The notes under the pieces: generated by a model
Databases searched by the model: none
Seen by the model: the letters and a program-made list of their open reading frames with translations, nothing else
What the model was told of the DNA's origin: nothing
Program-made: the position numbers and the translations under genes
In this document: one piece after another, positions 20,827 to 31,260 of the stretch
How positions within the stretch are numbered: the first letter of the stretch is position 1
Layout: each line of letters begins with the position of its first letter
NCBI GenBank assembly: GCA_030220185.1
Contig: JASPKZ010007297.1
Span: 962,001-1,026,000, forward strand
Direction of reading: 5' to 3'
Origin: Diploptera punctata
Taxonomy: Eukaryota > Arthropoda > Insecta > Blattodea > Blaberidae
DNA: 64,000 bases

Positions 20827-21319
20827 TAACATTGGAATGTGTCAATTTTGTTAGCATTTTCGGTTAACTGACTTATGCTGTATCCTGTATGTATTTTTTT
20901 TTAATGTTTACATGAGAACAGTCTCAATGGCTTCATTTGTTTGGAATTATATAAAAAAGTTATAAGAATAGTGAAAATAATTTGTGAACTTATATTAGAA
21001 GAGAAAATTACAAAACCATAGGACAGCCTGTAGAATAAAGTTAGTTAAGAGTAAATTGAATACAAGCAAGGGCTCCAGTATCGGCTGTTATAATGCAAAC
21101 CTTGCAGCTAACAAAAGCCGCACACAGGGCTCAACAAAAACTTGGTTCAATACCAACAACACAGTCCTTTGTATTACAACCACCTCCCATTGTTTGGCTA
21201 CACCCTGTCCCATATTTTATATATTTTATTATAATAAACTCTGTCTTGCTCTCCTATATTTATCCTCTCCACTTATTTTTACCACTATTATTAATTACTA
21301 TTACTGTCATTATTTTTAT

Positions 21320-21342
21320 AAATATTATTATTATTATTATTA

Positions 21343-21382
<40 letters not shown>
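21320..21382. repeat. (TTA)n microsatellite
   Basis: About 20 TTA units abutting the 5'-truncated SINE-4 copy. Frames through it (poly-Ile/Tyr/Asn) are not genes. Confidence 0.9.
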
Positions 21383-21385
<3 letters not shown>

Positions 21386-21606
21386 CATTTTCATGGTGAA
21401 CGAAACGGAGCTTTCTCCCGTTATCTCTGCCACAAATTTCATTCCACCATTTCTTCATATCTATTTCATTCATTTCGTTCAACCGCCCCTGTGACGGTGC
21501 GTCGGGAGTGGTCTGCCGGCACCCTTGATTTTCACAGACCTCTATAAATACAGGAACTTCATCTCATCTCATTCCGCGACCCGACACTTAGTTGGACACG
21601 AGTTGA

Positions 21607-21608
<2 letters not shown>
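21383..21608 (+). mobile_element. SINE-4, 5' truncated copy
   Basis: Contains gtgaacgaaacggag, the middle, and the 3' end GACACGAGTTGAGGATA, which runs into (TA)n. The head is missing. Confidence 0.75.
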
Positions 21609-21644
<36 letters not shown>

Positions 21645-21732
21645 ATTATTATTATTATTATTATTTTATTACTATTATTATTATTATTATTACTATTCCT
21701 ATTATTACTATTAGTATTACTATTATTATAAC

Positions 21733-21772
<40 letters not shown>

Positions 21773-21794
21773 GTTATTATTACTATTATTATTA

Positions 21795-21849
<55 letters not shown>

Positions 21850-21850
21850 T
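21609..21850. repeat. (TA)n followed by a long imperfect (TTA)n array
   Basis: About 240 bp of TA then TTA units with point variants. It directly precedes a LINE C-terminal remnant. Confidence 0.92.
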
Positions 21851-22180
21851 AAATTTAGACTATCAACTAGACATTCTAAATTGGAAAAAATCAGAAATAC
21901 CATCATGAGACAACACATAAAAGTCCAAAATAAATAATTTTTTTTAAGATACAGACAAGTAGCATGGTATGGTCATATATGTAGAATTCCAGGAAAAATA
22001 TTACCTAGACAAGCTTTGGAAAGGATTCCACCTGGGAAACAAAAGAGAGGTCGACCTTTAGATTTAAATGGATGGATGATATGAGAAGAGGTATGAGGGA
22101 GATACGTCTGGAATAATTTGGAATGGGAAGATAGAGAAGAAAGGAGAAATAAGATAAACATTTAAAATGCTTTGGGCACA
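21851..22180 (+). mobile_element. LINE polymerase C-terminal remnant
   Basis: Broken plus frames read VAWYGHICRIPGKILPRQAL, PPGKQKRGRPLDLNGW and LEWEDREERRNKI, the standard tail of a non-LTR polymerase. No RT core present. Confidence 0.65.
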
Positions 22181-22197
22181 GGAAGATGTTTTATTAT

Positions 22198-22356
22198 ATG
22201 ATGTTATAAATAAATGATTATTAAAACCCAAATTACACCCCTAGCATCTCTAAGACAGGTGACAGGGTGAAAAATTGAAATAATAAAGAACAGCTTTTCG
22301 GGATCAGTAAGGTAATTGATCCTAAGATACTTGTGCAACGCCGGGTAATCAGCTAG
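22198..22356 (+). mobile_element. Helitron-like 3' end
   Basis: Ends ACGCCGGGTAATCAGCTAG followed by T, the same 3' end as related copies and compatible with CTRR|T. The 5' limit is uncertain. Confidence 0.45.
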
Positions 22357-22571
22357 TTAAAAAATAAAAATTCTAGAAGAACCTGGAGTTGAGTGTTCCC
22401 GCGCTCAAACACTGTGTTCCGCAGCTGATCTTAGTTCAGCATCTTTTATTGATTCTGGAGCCAATCCAATCACTGGACACACCACACTAGAAAACTTTCT
22501 CTGCATTATCTACAATTTAAACAAAAGTGTAACAAATAAATCATTTGTTTCATTATTCCCTTGTCATGGAT

Positions 22572-22645
22572 TCCTAACTCACTGGCACTATCGAACCCGT
22601 AGGTTCATGACCGCGCGGACGTAAGTTCTCCATACATCCCTACCC
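22572..22645 (-). mobile_element. RTE-A LINE 3' tip
   Basis: 74-bp piece with the 3' signature actcactggcactatcgaac and the start of the tail region. Truncated. Confidence 0.7.
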
Positions 22646-22699
22646 TGTCAATACTAATAAAATTCATATTAAATTCCGTTCAGGTAATAGCTATAAAGT

Positions 22700-24275
22700 A
22701 AAATATTAAAATATATGGGCTGTAACTTTATGCTGACTATTTAACCCAAATGGGAATCAATGATCAATCACATTCCAATGAGTTTTTATTTACAACCAAT
22801 CACAGTCGTTTTCGCCTAGAATTTACCAACTAAAGTTTATCATAATAAAGAAAGCACCTCCTTTTTAACATTCTGAATAGGTCATAGCATTATTTTGCAA
22901 TGACTGACTCTGTAAGAAATACGGCTACCAGATTGTATATATAGTGCATGAATGTCAACACACAGCGCAGGAGGGAGTTAATATAAAAACATGTGTAGCA
23001 ATTGATTATACCACCAAAAAAAGAAACCACTGTTTGCACTTTCTTAAATGTATTTTTTCCCAGGTAATAACATTCCATAAAAAAATAATTGCCATATTTA
23101 CATCATAGGACATCATAAATGAATTGATATACAGTTTGATGGGTTTCATTTTTTCTCCGCTAGAGTGCATTCTTACAATATTGCTTTCTTTTGGCAATAA
23201 ATAATATGATCTGGTTGCAGTGATGAACAAAAGAAGCAAATGAAGCGTACCAATCGTTTCTCATTTGTTTTCAAATATCGCCGTTTACATTAAATATATA
23301 AATATTTTAAAATAACTATATTTAAAAAATGATTTGTGAGTAAAGATCTTATTTTATTCGTTAAATAGTCCTAACAAATGCCATCTTGATTTCCAAATTC
23401 TCTGGATAAATTCACTCCTTACTTCGTGTGTCGTGAATTTATCGATAATTTGGAAATCTCTCGTGGCATTACTTATGATGATGTACTATTGGCCGATAGC
23501 GAGGAGATACTAAAGGCCAACACGCACAGAAACACTAAGATATTGGAACTCAATAAAACTAGATATATGGTCACACATAGAAATACATTATATAATGAAA
23601 ACGGACAGATAATGACAAATGATGGAAATTTTGAAGAAGTGGCTGAATTCAAATATCTAGGTACAGTAATCACAAATAGGAATGAGAAGCACAAAGAAAT
23701 TAAACATAGGCTCAATTCTGGAAATGCGTGCTATTATGCATTACAGGGACTCCTGTCGTCCCAACTCCTTCCAAAAACCGTTAAACTGAAAATATATAAA
23801 ACTGTTAATCTACCAGTTATATTATATGGATGTGAACATGGACTCTTACTTTAAGGGAGGAAAGAAGATTACGACTACTTGAGAATTGAGTTCTTAGGAA
23901 AAATTTTGGATCAAAGAGAGATGAACAGACAGGTGAATGGAGAATATTATTTAACAGTGAAGTACATGGTCTTTATAGAAAGCCAGATATAGTAACTTAA
24001 TAAGAACAGTTAGGTCTTATAGACTGCGATGTTCAGGATATTTGACATAAATGGGGAATGAAAGAGGTGCATGGAAGCTTCTAGGAAAACCAGAGGGAAA
24101 AAGCCCAGTTGGTAGAACAAGAATGAGGTGAGAGAATAACATTAACCAAGATTTGAGGGAAGTAGATTATGCAGGGAATCATTGGAAAACATTAGCTCAG
24201 GATAAGGATGTATGGAGAGATTATGTCCGCGTGGCCATCAACCTCTGGGTTCGATCGAGTCAGTGAGTTAGTTAT
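22700..24275 (+). mobile_element. RTE-A LINE split by HINE-like copy C
   Basis: Left piece 22700-22733 ends ...aactttatgct and the right piece starts gatgatgtactattggccg at 23477. Together they rebuild the Y-A-D-D box of RTE-A as seen intact at 44344. The right piece runs through the post-RT region (23500-23854 contains KYLGTVITNRNEKHKEIKHR), several frameshifts, and the 3' end cctctgggttcgatcgagtc with a GTTA tail. The gap between the pieces is exactly the HINE-like copy. Confidence 0.85.
22734..23476 (+). mobile_element. HINE-like element copy C (reference for termini)
   Basis: 743 bp, plus orientation: GACTATTTAACCCAAATGGG at the start; near the end CGTTAAATAGTCC, then the long hairpin (arms AATGCC.TCTTGATTTCC and the inverse), then GGCATTACTTAT. 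It sits in the YADD box of an RTE-A LINE with no duplicated flank, so both termini are known to within one base. Confidence 0.88.
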
Positions 24276-24576
24276 ATACTTTTTGTTACGGGCCTTCGTC
24301 CTCAACCGCGTTAATTTTTTTTAATTAATAGCTCTAGGTCATCGGTAGCAATAATTGATTTAAGACCGTCTACGTCCAAAACGTCGCACAACTATAACAG
24401 CAATTAGTAGCACATATAGGCCTAACTTCTGCTGGTTATGGAAGTCAACTTCCGAAAGTCCTTCAGTTAGGAATTTTTTAAATAAAAAAATTAACACAGT
24501 TGATATTTAACACAGTTGATGACGATATGATGATATAATATATTCTAACATTTTACTTTATCCCTATCCTGAGCTA

Positions 24577-25074
24577 ATGTTTTCCAATCATCCCATGCAT
24601 AATATAAAAGGGACTGAAAATCGCAAGAATGTGTGGAGAAAAATTAGGAGGAGGTACTTAGATATAAACCGACAAAATATTTTGGCCGAATGTACGGGAA
24701 AACGATCACTATTTTTACAAAGAGACCTAAAACAAGTTTGGGGAAAAGAATCTTATATACTCAATCTAGGATTTAAAGAGAGATCAGGGCTTGCTTGGTT
24801 CAGGTTAGGGGCATGGAAATTTTTAAAAATTAGCGACGATCACGATATGCGAATATGTCCAATGTGCGGGAGCTTTGAAGACGAGATACGTATACTAGGA
24901 GAATGTAACGATTTAGAATATTGGAGGCATCAGTTATTACCGGAAAGATTTATAAATTCAAATCGTGGAAGATTGGCATGCTACGAGTTACTGGTAAACC
25001 CAGAAAATTGGATAAACGTGGGTAGATTTCTGGACAAAACGCTGAAAATAAGAACAACACTTATTCAGAAATAA
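24577..25074 (+). pseudogene. LINE polymerase C-terminal domain fragment
   Basis: Open 165-residue frame containing SGLAWFRLGAWKFLKI, CPMCGSFEDEIRILGECNDL and INVGRFLDKTLKI. It resembles the Cys/His C-terminal domain of LINE polymerases, where CPxC...HxxxxC is expected; here the His is replaced by Arg. No RT core upstream. The ATG is probably accidental. An A/T-rich 3' UTR follows to about 25320. Confidence 0.55.
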
Positions 25075-25334
25075 ATAAATATGTTAGCAAATTGCAATGC
25101 CATTAATTCTTAATAATTCTACATAACTAAGTTAATGTATAATGTAATTGTATTGATATCTAATTGTAATATTATTGTGTTTTCTTTTTTTTTTTTTTTG
25201 TTTTTTTGTTTTTAAACATCAAATTATTGTAACGGACTGTCAACAGCACGTACGGCTTACTTCCCGTGCGATCCATATTTGTAAATAACATTGTACGTAT
25301 CTTACTTTTAGTTTAATAAAGTCCTTACGTATGT

Positions 25335-26112
25335 ATGTACCTTCCTCAAATCATGGTTAATATTATTCTCATACCTCATTCTTGCTCTACCAACTGGGCG
25401 TTTTACCTCTGGTTTTCCTGCAAGAAGCTTCCATGCTCCTCTACCATTTCCCAGTCGTGCGACATATAATGCCCAGCAAAATGTACCAGACTTGACTGTT
25501 CTAATTATATCTGGCTTCCTATAAAGACCATGTAGCTCACTGTTATGTAAGTCTTCTCCATTCATCTGTCTGTTCATCTCTCTTTGGGCCAAAATTTTTC
25601 CTAAGAACTTTATTCTCAAATACTCCTCCCTTAAAGTAATAGCCCATGTTTCACATCCATATAATATAACTGGTAGAATAACAGTTTTATATATTTTCAG
25701 TTTAACGTTTTTTGAAAGGAGTTGGGACGACAAGAGTCCCTGTAATACATAACAGCATGCATTTCTAGAATTTAGCCTATGTTTAATTTATTTGTGCACC
25801 TCATTCCTATTTGTAATTATTGTTCATAAGGTATTTGAATTCAGCAACTTCTAATTTTCCCTCATTCATCATTAGTTATCCATATCCATCATACATTGTA
25901 CTTCTATGATTGAATATATATTTAGTTTTATTGATGTTTACTTCCAGCCCCAATTTATTAATGTTACTCAGTAGAGAGTGTGTGTTGACCCTTAATATCT
26001 CCTCGCTATCGCATATTAATACTACATCATCAGCATAAACTAACCATTGAGTTGTAGGCCTTCTTCATCCTCTAAATATATGATGGGATGTTCTAGTATA
26101 AAATTGAATAGT
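25335..26112 (-). mobile_element. RTE-A LINE fragment
   Basis: Minus strand. Frame 25308-25733 contains KLKIYKTVILPVILYGCETW and RRMKFLGKILAQREM-like sequence with KPEVKRPVGRARMRYE. Continues to the RT palm near 26040 (complement of VYADDV) with frameshifts. The extreme 3' end is missing. Confidence 0.8.
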
Positions 26113-26570
26113 AAACAGATAATGCATCTCCATCGTCATTTTTCGAAACTCCTAATTAGTAAGCAGGTAACTAAATGTTAACTTTAACAAATATAAAAAT
26201 AAATATGTATTTAAATATTATGAATCCTAGCCCTGGATGTCAATATTCTATAAACTCAACAGTAATATACAGGCACAGGAAAGTTGTCTCTTTTTATTTG
26301 AATTTCGTAAAGTGATGTTTCGTGTTCTCAAGTATTGGAGCAACCATCTGTAAGTTTCAGTTATCAGATATTGTAGAATCAATGCACAATTTTATTAGGT
26401 CAAGAGAAGTTTCACATTGTATTTGTTGGCTCTGTGATTCCCTTCTTACAAATCCACTACATCTTCTCCATTTGTTATAGTGACATACTCATAATACTGA
26501 ATATGTTTAGAAACTCACAAGCAACAAACCTATTGAGGTTGTTTTCATACGAATCCTAATCTATTGAATA
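26113..26570. other. Anonymous AT-rich stretch
   Basis: No feature recognised. Confidence 0.3.
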
Positions 26571-26640
26571 TACAGTGTGTCCGTAAAGCCACTGTGCTGT
26601 TTTAACGAGTCACAGAAAAGAAACTTATAACAGGTATATA
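26571..26640. mobile_element. Transposon terminal repeat (left)
   Basis: TACAGTGTGTCCGTAAAGCC at 26571-26590 is the inverted counterpart of 29856-29875. It could be the left end of the mariner-like element whose right end is at 29875, with later insertions between, or an unrelated solo end. Confidence 0.5.
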
Positions 26641-27066
26641 TGACCCCATATTATCCTATATAAGTAAGATTAACAAATAAAATAGGAGAATAATTGAAAG
26701 TAATGTAAATTAAATAAAATATATCAGAATAAATGGAAATATAAAGTAAATTTAATAATATGTTATTTGGGGAATTTTCCAGGGCAGGTCCCACAGTAAG
26801 TATAGGGAAACCTTTTATGCGAAGGGGCCATAAATATGTAACCTTCAATGAGGCTAGGAATTTTTAAGCTGGGTTTGTTTAAAACCCTCACGTTTGGGAA
26901 ACTTCAAGCTTCCAAATTTACAACTGTGGAAAGTCCAAACTTGTAGTAAACACTCTCCATTACCCGTGGGAAGAAAAAAGTAGGTGGTATTTTAATACAA
27001 TTAACGCCTCTAGAAGACATGTATTTGAAAATTCTAGCCAATAAAAATTAGAGTCAGGAGGTATAA

Positions 27067-27116
<50 letters not shown>

Positions 27117-27555
27117 ATAAAGGGTCCTGACTTCGATACCATACTCACGAGGACAAACCAAGGGGACTTACGCATAATAGTTCATGGAGAGAAGGTCTAA
27201 ATTATATTTTTGGAATAATGCCTTGAAGTAACAATTACAGTAAGATTTCTCCCGATTTCCAATTCATCAGATAGCTCGAGTGCTCGTACGTTTGGGATAT
27301 TGAATGTCCGTAACAGTAATTTTTTATTTATCAAGTGTAAAGTGCATTTTAGTTTTACCAACTAAAATAAATAAAGTGATTTAATTATAGCCTAATAATC
27401 CAACCAACTAAATTTATAAAATTATTAAACTCTATAGGGTCTTATCGTCTGCTATTCACGCAACTCCCCTCCGAACCTTTATAGGTAAGTCTCATCGCTT
27501 CGTTCTGAAACAAATAAAAGGATCGACTGAACGGCTGAGCTAGGACAATCCGAAA
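26641..27555. other. Anonymous stretch with (TA)n at 27069-27113
   Basis: No coding region. Short repeated phrases (acttcaagcttcc, aaaccctcacgtttggg) are not clearly part of a known family. Confidence 0.3.
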
Positions 27556-27751
27556 TTAATCATCATAATCATCATAGTACATTCACGAATTTAGGCCATT
27601 TGTTGACCTGTTTCGGCCTCAAGAGAAACACCATCCAGAAGTCTTTTGAGTGGACGTCCTGGTCTTCTTCTTCCTGCAGGTTGATATCTTAACATTAGTT
27701 TGGGTATTCTGTGATCTTCCATTCGATGTACATGTTGCATCCATTTTGACT
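27556..27751 (-). mobile_element. LINE-B 3' end
   Basis: The minus strand reads RMEDHRIPKLMLRYQPAGRR then RPGRPLKRLLDGVSLEAE, stop, and an ATGATGATTATG tail. Same family as 32640-32762. Upstream coding continues beyond the AT-rich insert at 28047. Confidence 0.75.
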
Positions 27752-28046
27752 TAAAAAATCATTATTTAAATATAGTTATTTAAAATATTAATATATTAAA
27801 AAAGTAATAAATATATAATATAATATAATATAAGATTAATATAATATAATATAATATAATATAATAAATAAATATATATAAATAATATAATATAATATAA
27901 TATAATATAATATAATATAATATAATATAATATAATATAATATAATATAATATAATATAATATAATATAATATAATATAATATAATATAATATAATATAA
28001 TATAATATAATATAATATAATGTAATGTAATGTAATGTAATGTAAT
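27752..28046. repeat. HINE-like internal fragment plus (TATAA)n array
   Basis: 27752-27810 is a short internal piece of the HINE-like family (aatcattatttaaatatagt). It passes into about 235 bp of TATAA units. The same family piece borders the same pentanucleotide array in copy F (41424-41470, inverted). The insert splits LINE-B: a 24-bp segment (catgttg...ttgactta) is present on both sides with four differences. Confidence 0.8.
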
Positions 28047-28200
28047 GAACATGTTGTACCCATCTTGACTTATAATCAGAAATTTTGTTTTCTAAAGATT
28101 CCATGTGTAATTCTTCTAAGATGTCTTCATTTTTTTTGTGATCTAGTAGTGTGTATCCTGCAGTCCTCCGAAGATATCTCATTTCATCCGAAATTAATAT
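28047..28200 (-). mobile_element. LINE-B post-RT region
   Basis: Minus frame reads EMRYLRRTAGYTLLDHKKNE and ENKISDYKSRWVQHVH, continued (after the array) by KWMQHVHRMEDHRIPK at 27750. This is one LINE copy split by the AT array. Confidence 0.75.
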
Positions 28201-28204
28201 TACG

Positions 28205-28453
28205 ACGAATAGTGACCTTAAGTGACAATCCACTGTCCTAAAGTGGCGCCCAACATGACTACACAAGATAAAAATGTGAAACATTCACCAAATGGAAGAA
28301 ATACTCTCCAAGTATGCATACTGTTACTGTGTGGCGCAGTTCGATGTGACTTCCACATCATGATATTCTAATTCATCCCACCACGTGTAGGACATCAGGT
28401 ATAATGGAGTCAATAACTTCTCTTATATCCTTTTTTAAATGATCAATGTCGTT
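28205..28453 (-). pseudogene. Mariner-like transposase C-terminus, part 1
   Basis: The minus strand reads NDIDHLKKDIREVIDSIIPD, matching the C-terminal helix of mariner-type transposases, then non-coding DNA similar to 29755-29830. The upstream part is at 29157-29430, on the other side of HINE-like copy D; across the junction the frame reads VLINDIDHLKK. Confidence 0.65.
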
Positions 28454-29156
28454 GACTATTTAACTCATGCCCAAATGGGAGTCAATGACCAATCACACTT
28501 CAATGATTTTTTATTTACAACCAATCACAGTCGTGTTTCGCCTAGAATTTACCAACTAAAGTTTATCATAATAAAGAAAGCACCTCATTTTTAACATTCT
28601 GAATAGGTCATAACATTATTTTGCAGTGACTGACTCTTTAAGAAATACGGCTACCAGATTGTATATATAGTGCATGAATGTCAACACATAGAACATGCGG
28701 GCGTTAATATAAAAACATTTGTTGCAATTGATTATACCACCAAAAAAAGAAACCACTGTTTGCACTTCCTTAAATGTATTTTTTTCCCCAGGTAATAACA
28801 TTCCATAAAAATATAATTGTCATAGGCCACCAGAAATGAATTAATATACAGTTTGATGTGTTTCATTTTTTCTCCACTAGAGTGCATTCTTACAATATTG
28901 CGTTCCTTTGGCAATAAGTAATATGATCTGGTTGCAGTGATGAACAAAAGAAGTAAATGGAGCGTACCAATCGTTTCTCATTTGTTTTCAAACATCGCCG
29001 TTTACATTAAATATATAAATATTTTAAAATAACTATATTTAAAAAATGATTTGTGAGTAAACAGCTTAATTTTATTCGTTAAATAGTCCTAACAAATGCC
29101 ACTCTTGATTTCCAAATTCTATAGATAAATTGGAAATCACTTGTGGCATTACTTAT
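28454..29156 (+). mobile_element. HINE-like element copy D
   Basis: 703 bp, plus orientation, short hairpin form. Starts GACTATTTAACTCATGCCC and ends GGCATTACTTAT. It lies inside mariner-like transposase coding sequence with no target duplication; removing it restores a continuous frame. Confidence 0.87.
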
Positions 29157-29430
29157 GATAAGAACACTGTACATACATAACCCCACAAGAAAAAGTCTAC
29201 GTTCGGGGATCATGGTGGTCATTTTTTAAAATCTGCCCCATCCTTTCCATCTCTAGGGAAATGTTGTATTCAGATACTCGCGAACAATGTTGGCGTAGTG
29301 TGGAGGAGTGTCCTCTTATTGGAAGATGATACCTTTACCTTGATCTTGAATTTATGGCACAGCAACACGTCAAGGTAGTTATTTTACATCACAGTCTGTT
29401 CCACAAAGAAAAATGACCCTATAATTTTAT
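29157..29430 (-). pseudogene. Mariner-like transposase C-terminus, part 2
   Basis: The minus strand resembles the SPDLTPCDFFLWG region of mariner-type transposases in decayed form (the TFSCGVM reading is the same bases shifted by one). Frames are broken and the third catalytic Asp cannot be assigned with confidence. Confidence 0.5.
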
Positions 29431-29447
29431 CATGCATGAGGGTATAC

Positions 29448-29726
29448 GTCCACCGCTGTGGTCTCGAGGTAGCGTGCTGCTTTGTCACGCAGTGGGCCCG
29501 AGTTCGATTCACGGTCGGGACAGGCTCCAGAGTTCAGGAAGCGTAGGGCCCAACGGTCCCCGAAAATCATCCGGCATCATCATCATCCTTCACACGTGTG
29601 AATGCAACGGGAAGCTACCACACCTACAATTCCCTAGTAAAGCTGCAAAGCATAGCATGAAAGTGAAAGACCTGCCCTCGGACAGAATTACTATGGATGG
29701 ATGGATGGATGGATGGATGGATGGAG
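29448..29726 (+). mobile_element. SINE-1 copy h with (GGAT)n tail
   Basis: Complete head (GTCCACCGCTGTGGTCTCGA) but shortened middle; the TTTTTATCGGGG segment is missing. The 3' end expands into seven GGAT units (29696-29726), direct evidence that the ATGGATGG tail seeds repeats. Confidence 0.82.
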
Positions 29727-29754
29727 GGGATACCAGACGTTCACCTTATGGGGG

Positions 29755-29875
29755 TAACAGTATGCAAAATTGGAGCTTTTTTCTTTCATTTGGTGACGGT
29801 TTCACATTTTTATATTGTGTAGTTTATTTTTTGTAACTGGTAAAAACTACACTACGACTTTACGGACACACTGTA
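29755..29875 (+). mobile_element. Mariner-like 3' end with terminal repeat (right)
   Basis: 29755-29830 is similar to the 3' flank of the transposase fragment at 28205-28320 (complement). It ends with GACTTTACGGACACACTGTA (29856-29875), the inverted partner of 26571-26590. Confidence 0.55.
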
Positions 29876-29912
29876 TCATACACCTGAAATAACTATTACA
29901 AATAAATATCAG

Positions 29913-30115
29913 GGCATTCGATAAGTAATGGCAACACTGCTATAACTTCATAAAAATGTATTTGGGTTACTTTCGACATTACGAACTTAATTTATAATAT
30001 CTTGTCAAGTCAACTATGCGTTGTTAAATCGTTGGAATACGGAGCACTCCATCTGCAGCACCATTTCTAGATACCTATCTCATCTGATCGATCTAGAGCT
30101 TTCTAGATAACAACT
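29913..30115 (-). mobile_element. Mariner-like element fragment 1
   Basis: Begins AGGGCATTCGATAAGTAATG, shared with 36293. It is the 3' end of a minus-strand transposase gene whose coding part survives better in the second copy. Cut near 30115. Confidence 0.65.
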
Positions 30116-30121
30116 CTTGAT

Positions 30122-30345
30122 TGAACCTACGGGTTCGATAGAATCAGTGAGTTAGTTACTGGCAATTGTTTTTTATTCAATGCCTCCAGATTGTCATTTC
30201 GACAACTCTGGTGTTCTCTTCTGGCATTGGCATAATTGTAATCCATTTCTGAGGTTGGGGCACCTGGCAGGTGGGATCACGCTACCCCGATGATATGATA
30301 GTTGATTATGATGGTAGTGGTGCTAAAGTTCATCTAAGGTAAATA
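30122..30345. mobile_element. RTE-A tip (+) and SINE-5 3' piece (-)
   Basis: 30122-30156 is an RTE-A 3' tip (gaacctacgggttcgatag, GTTA tail). 30165-30345 is the 3' part of a SINE-5 on the minus strand (tctggcattggcataattgt; ggttggggcacctggcaggt). The rest of the SINE is absent. Confidence 0.65.
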
Positions 30346-30360
30346 TGATTATGATAACCA

Positions 30361-30528
30361 TATGATATTCGGGGACCGTTTGCGTCTTAAAGTTTTCCTG
30401 ACATTTGTCTTACAGGTGAGGAAAAACCCCGAAAAAAACCTCAGCCAGGAAACTTGTCCCGACCGGGGATCGAACCAGGACTCGCTGCGTGACAAGGCAG
30501 TACGCTACCTCGAAACCACAGCGGTTGA
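30361..30528 (-). mobile_element. SINE-1 copy i, 3' truncated
   Basis: Minus-strand head half, from the ggggaccgtttg segment to accacagcggt; the 3' half is missing. It abuts an RTE-A 3' end at 30531. Confidence 0.8.
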
Positions 30529-30530
30529 CT

Positions 30531-30893
30531 TACTAACCAACTCACTGACTCTATCGAATTCGTAGGTTGATGTCCGCGCGGACATAAGCTCTCCATACGT
30601 CCATATCCTGAGCTAATGTTTTCCAATCATCCCCTGTATAATCTATTCCCACAAATCATAGATAATGTTATTCTTCTACCTGATTCTTGCCCTACGAACT
30701 GGGCGTTTTCCCTCTGGTTTTCATACAAGAAGCTTCCATGCACCTCTTTCATTCCCCATTCGTACTACATGTCTTGACCATCGCAGTGTACGAGACTTGA
30801 CTGTTTTTATTATATCTGGCTTCCTATACACACCATGTAGCCGAATATTATGTAGTTTTCCCCATTCGCCTGTCTGTTTATCACTTTGAACCG
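30531..30893 (-). mobile_element. RTE-A LINE 3' fragment
   Basis: Minus strand: tail and 3' signature, then the C-terminal region including the complement of GKRPVRRARIR and FMGNERG. 5' truncated at 30893. Confidence 0.8.
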
Positions 30894-31260
30894 AAAGTGC
30901 GATTTTCGGTTCGCAACTGCAGTGCCGTTATCCTCCTTGATCAGAAAGATTCGTGAACTATACCAATATCCCTTCTCTATGCATCTACCCCCACTCTCCT
31001 TTTTACCTCTCCTGTTTCGCTGTTTGTGCTGCGCATCTTCCCTTCTACCTCGGAACGCTCAAATACGCTACGCACATTCAGAACATTATCATTCGATCGG
31101 AACTTTATGTTGAGACTACGTCGTCTGGAGCACGCGAGTGGCGTGGTTTGAGTTTTGGTCCGGAGGACCAGGGAAAGCCACCCTGGCTTGGACTATTTGT
31201 ATGAATGAGCTTGTTTGAGTGAGGTATGATATATGTTTTTTTAATGTTAATGATTTATAT
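30894..31260. other. GC-richer anonymous stretch with open frame
   Basis: A plus frame (30953-31204) runs through a segment with higher GC than its surroundings, ending SGAREWRGLSFGPEDQGK. No family recognised. It could be the 5' leader of an unknown element or host exon material. Confidence 0.3.

Noticed and set aside
21056..21547. 133-163 residue frames rich in Tyr/Ile
   Set aside because: They run through a (TTA)n array and an antisense or shifted SINE-4, so they are not protein-coding.
23426..23500. Frame starting MCREFIDNLEISRGITYDD fused to RTE-A
   Set aside because: The first 17 residues are the HINE-like hairpin read through; the fusion is an accident of the insertion, not a gene start.
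27780..28052. Long YYIILYYI open frames (also at 40324-41451)
   Set aside because: They are translations of TATAA/TATTA arrays and have no start context or conservation.
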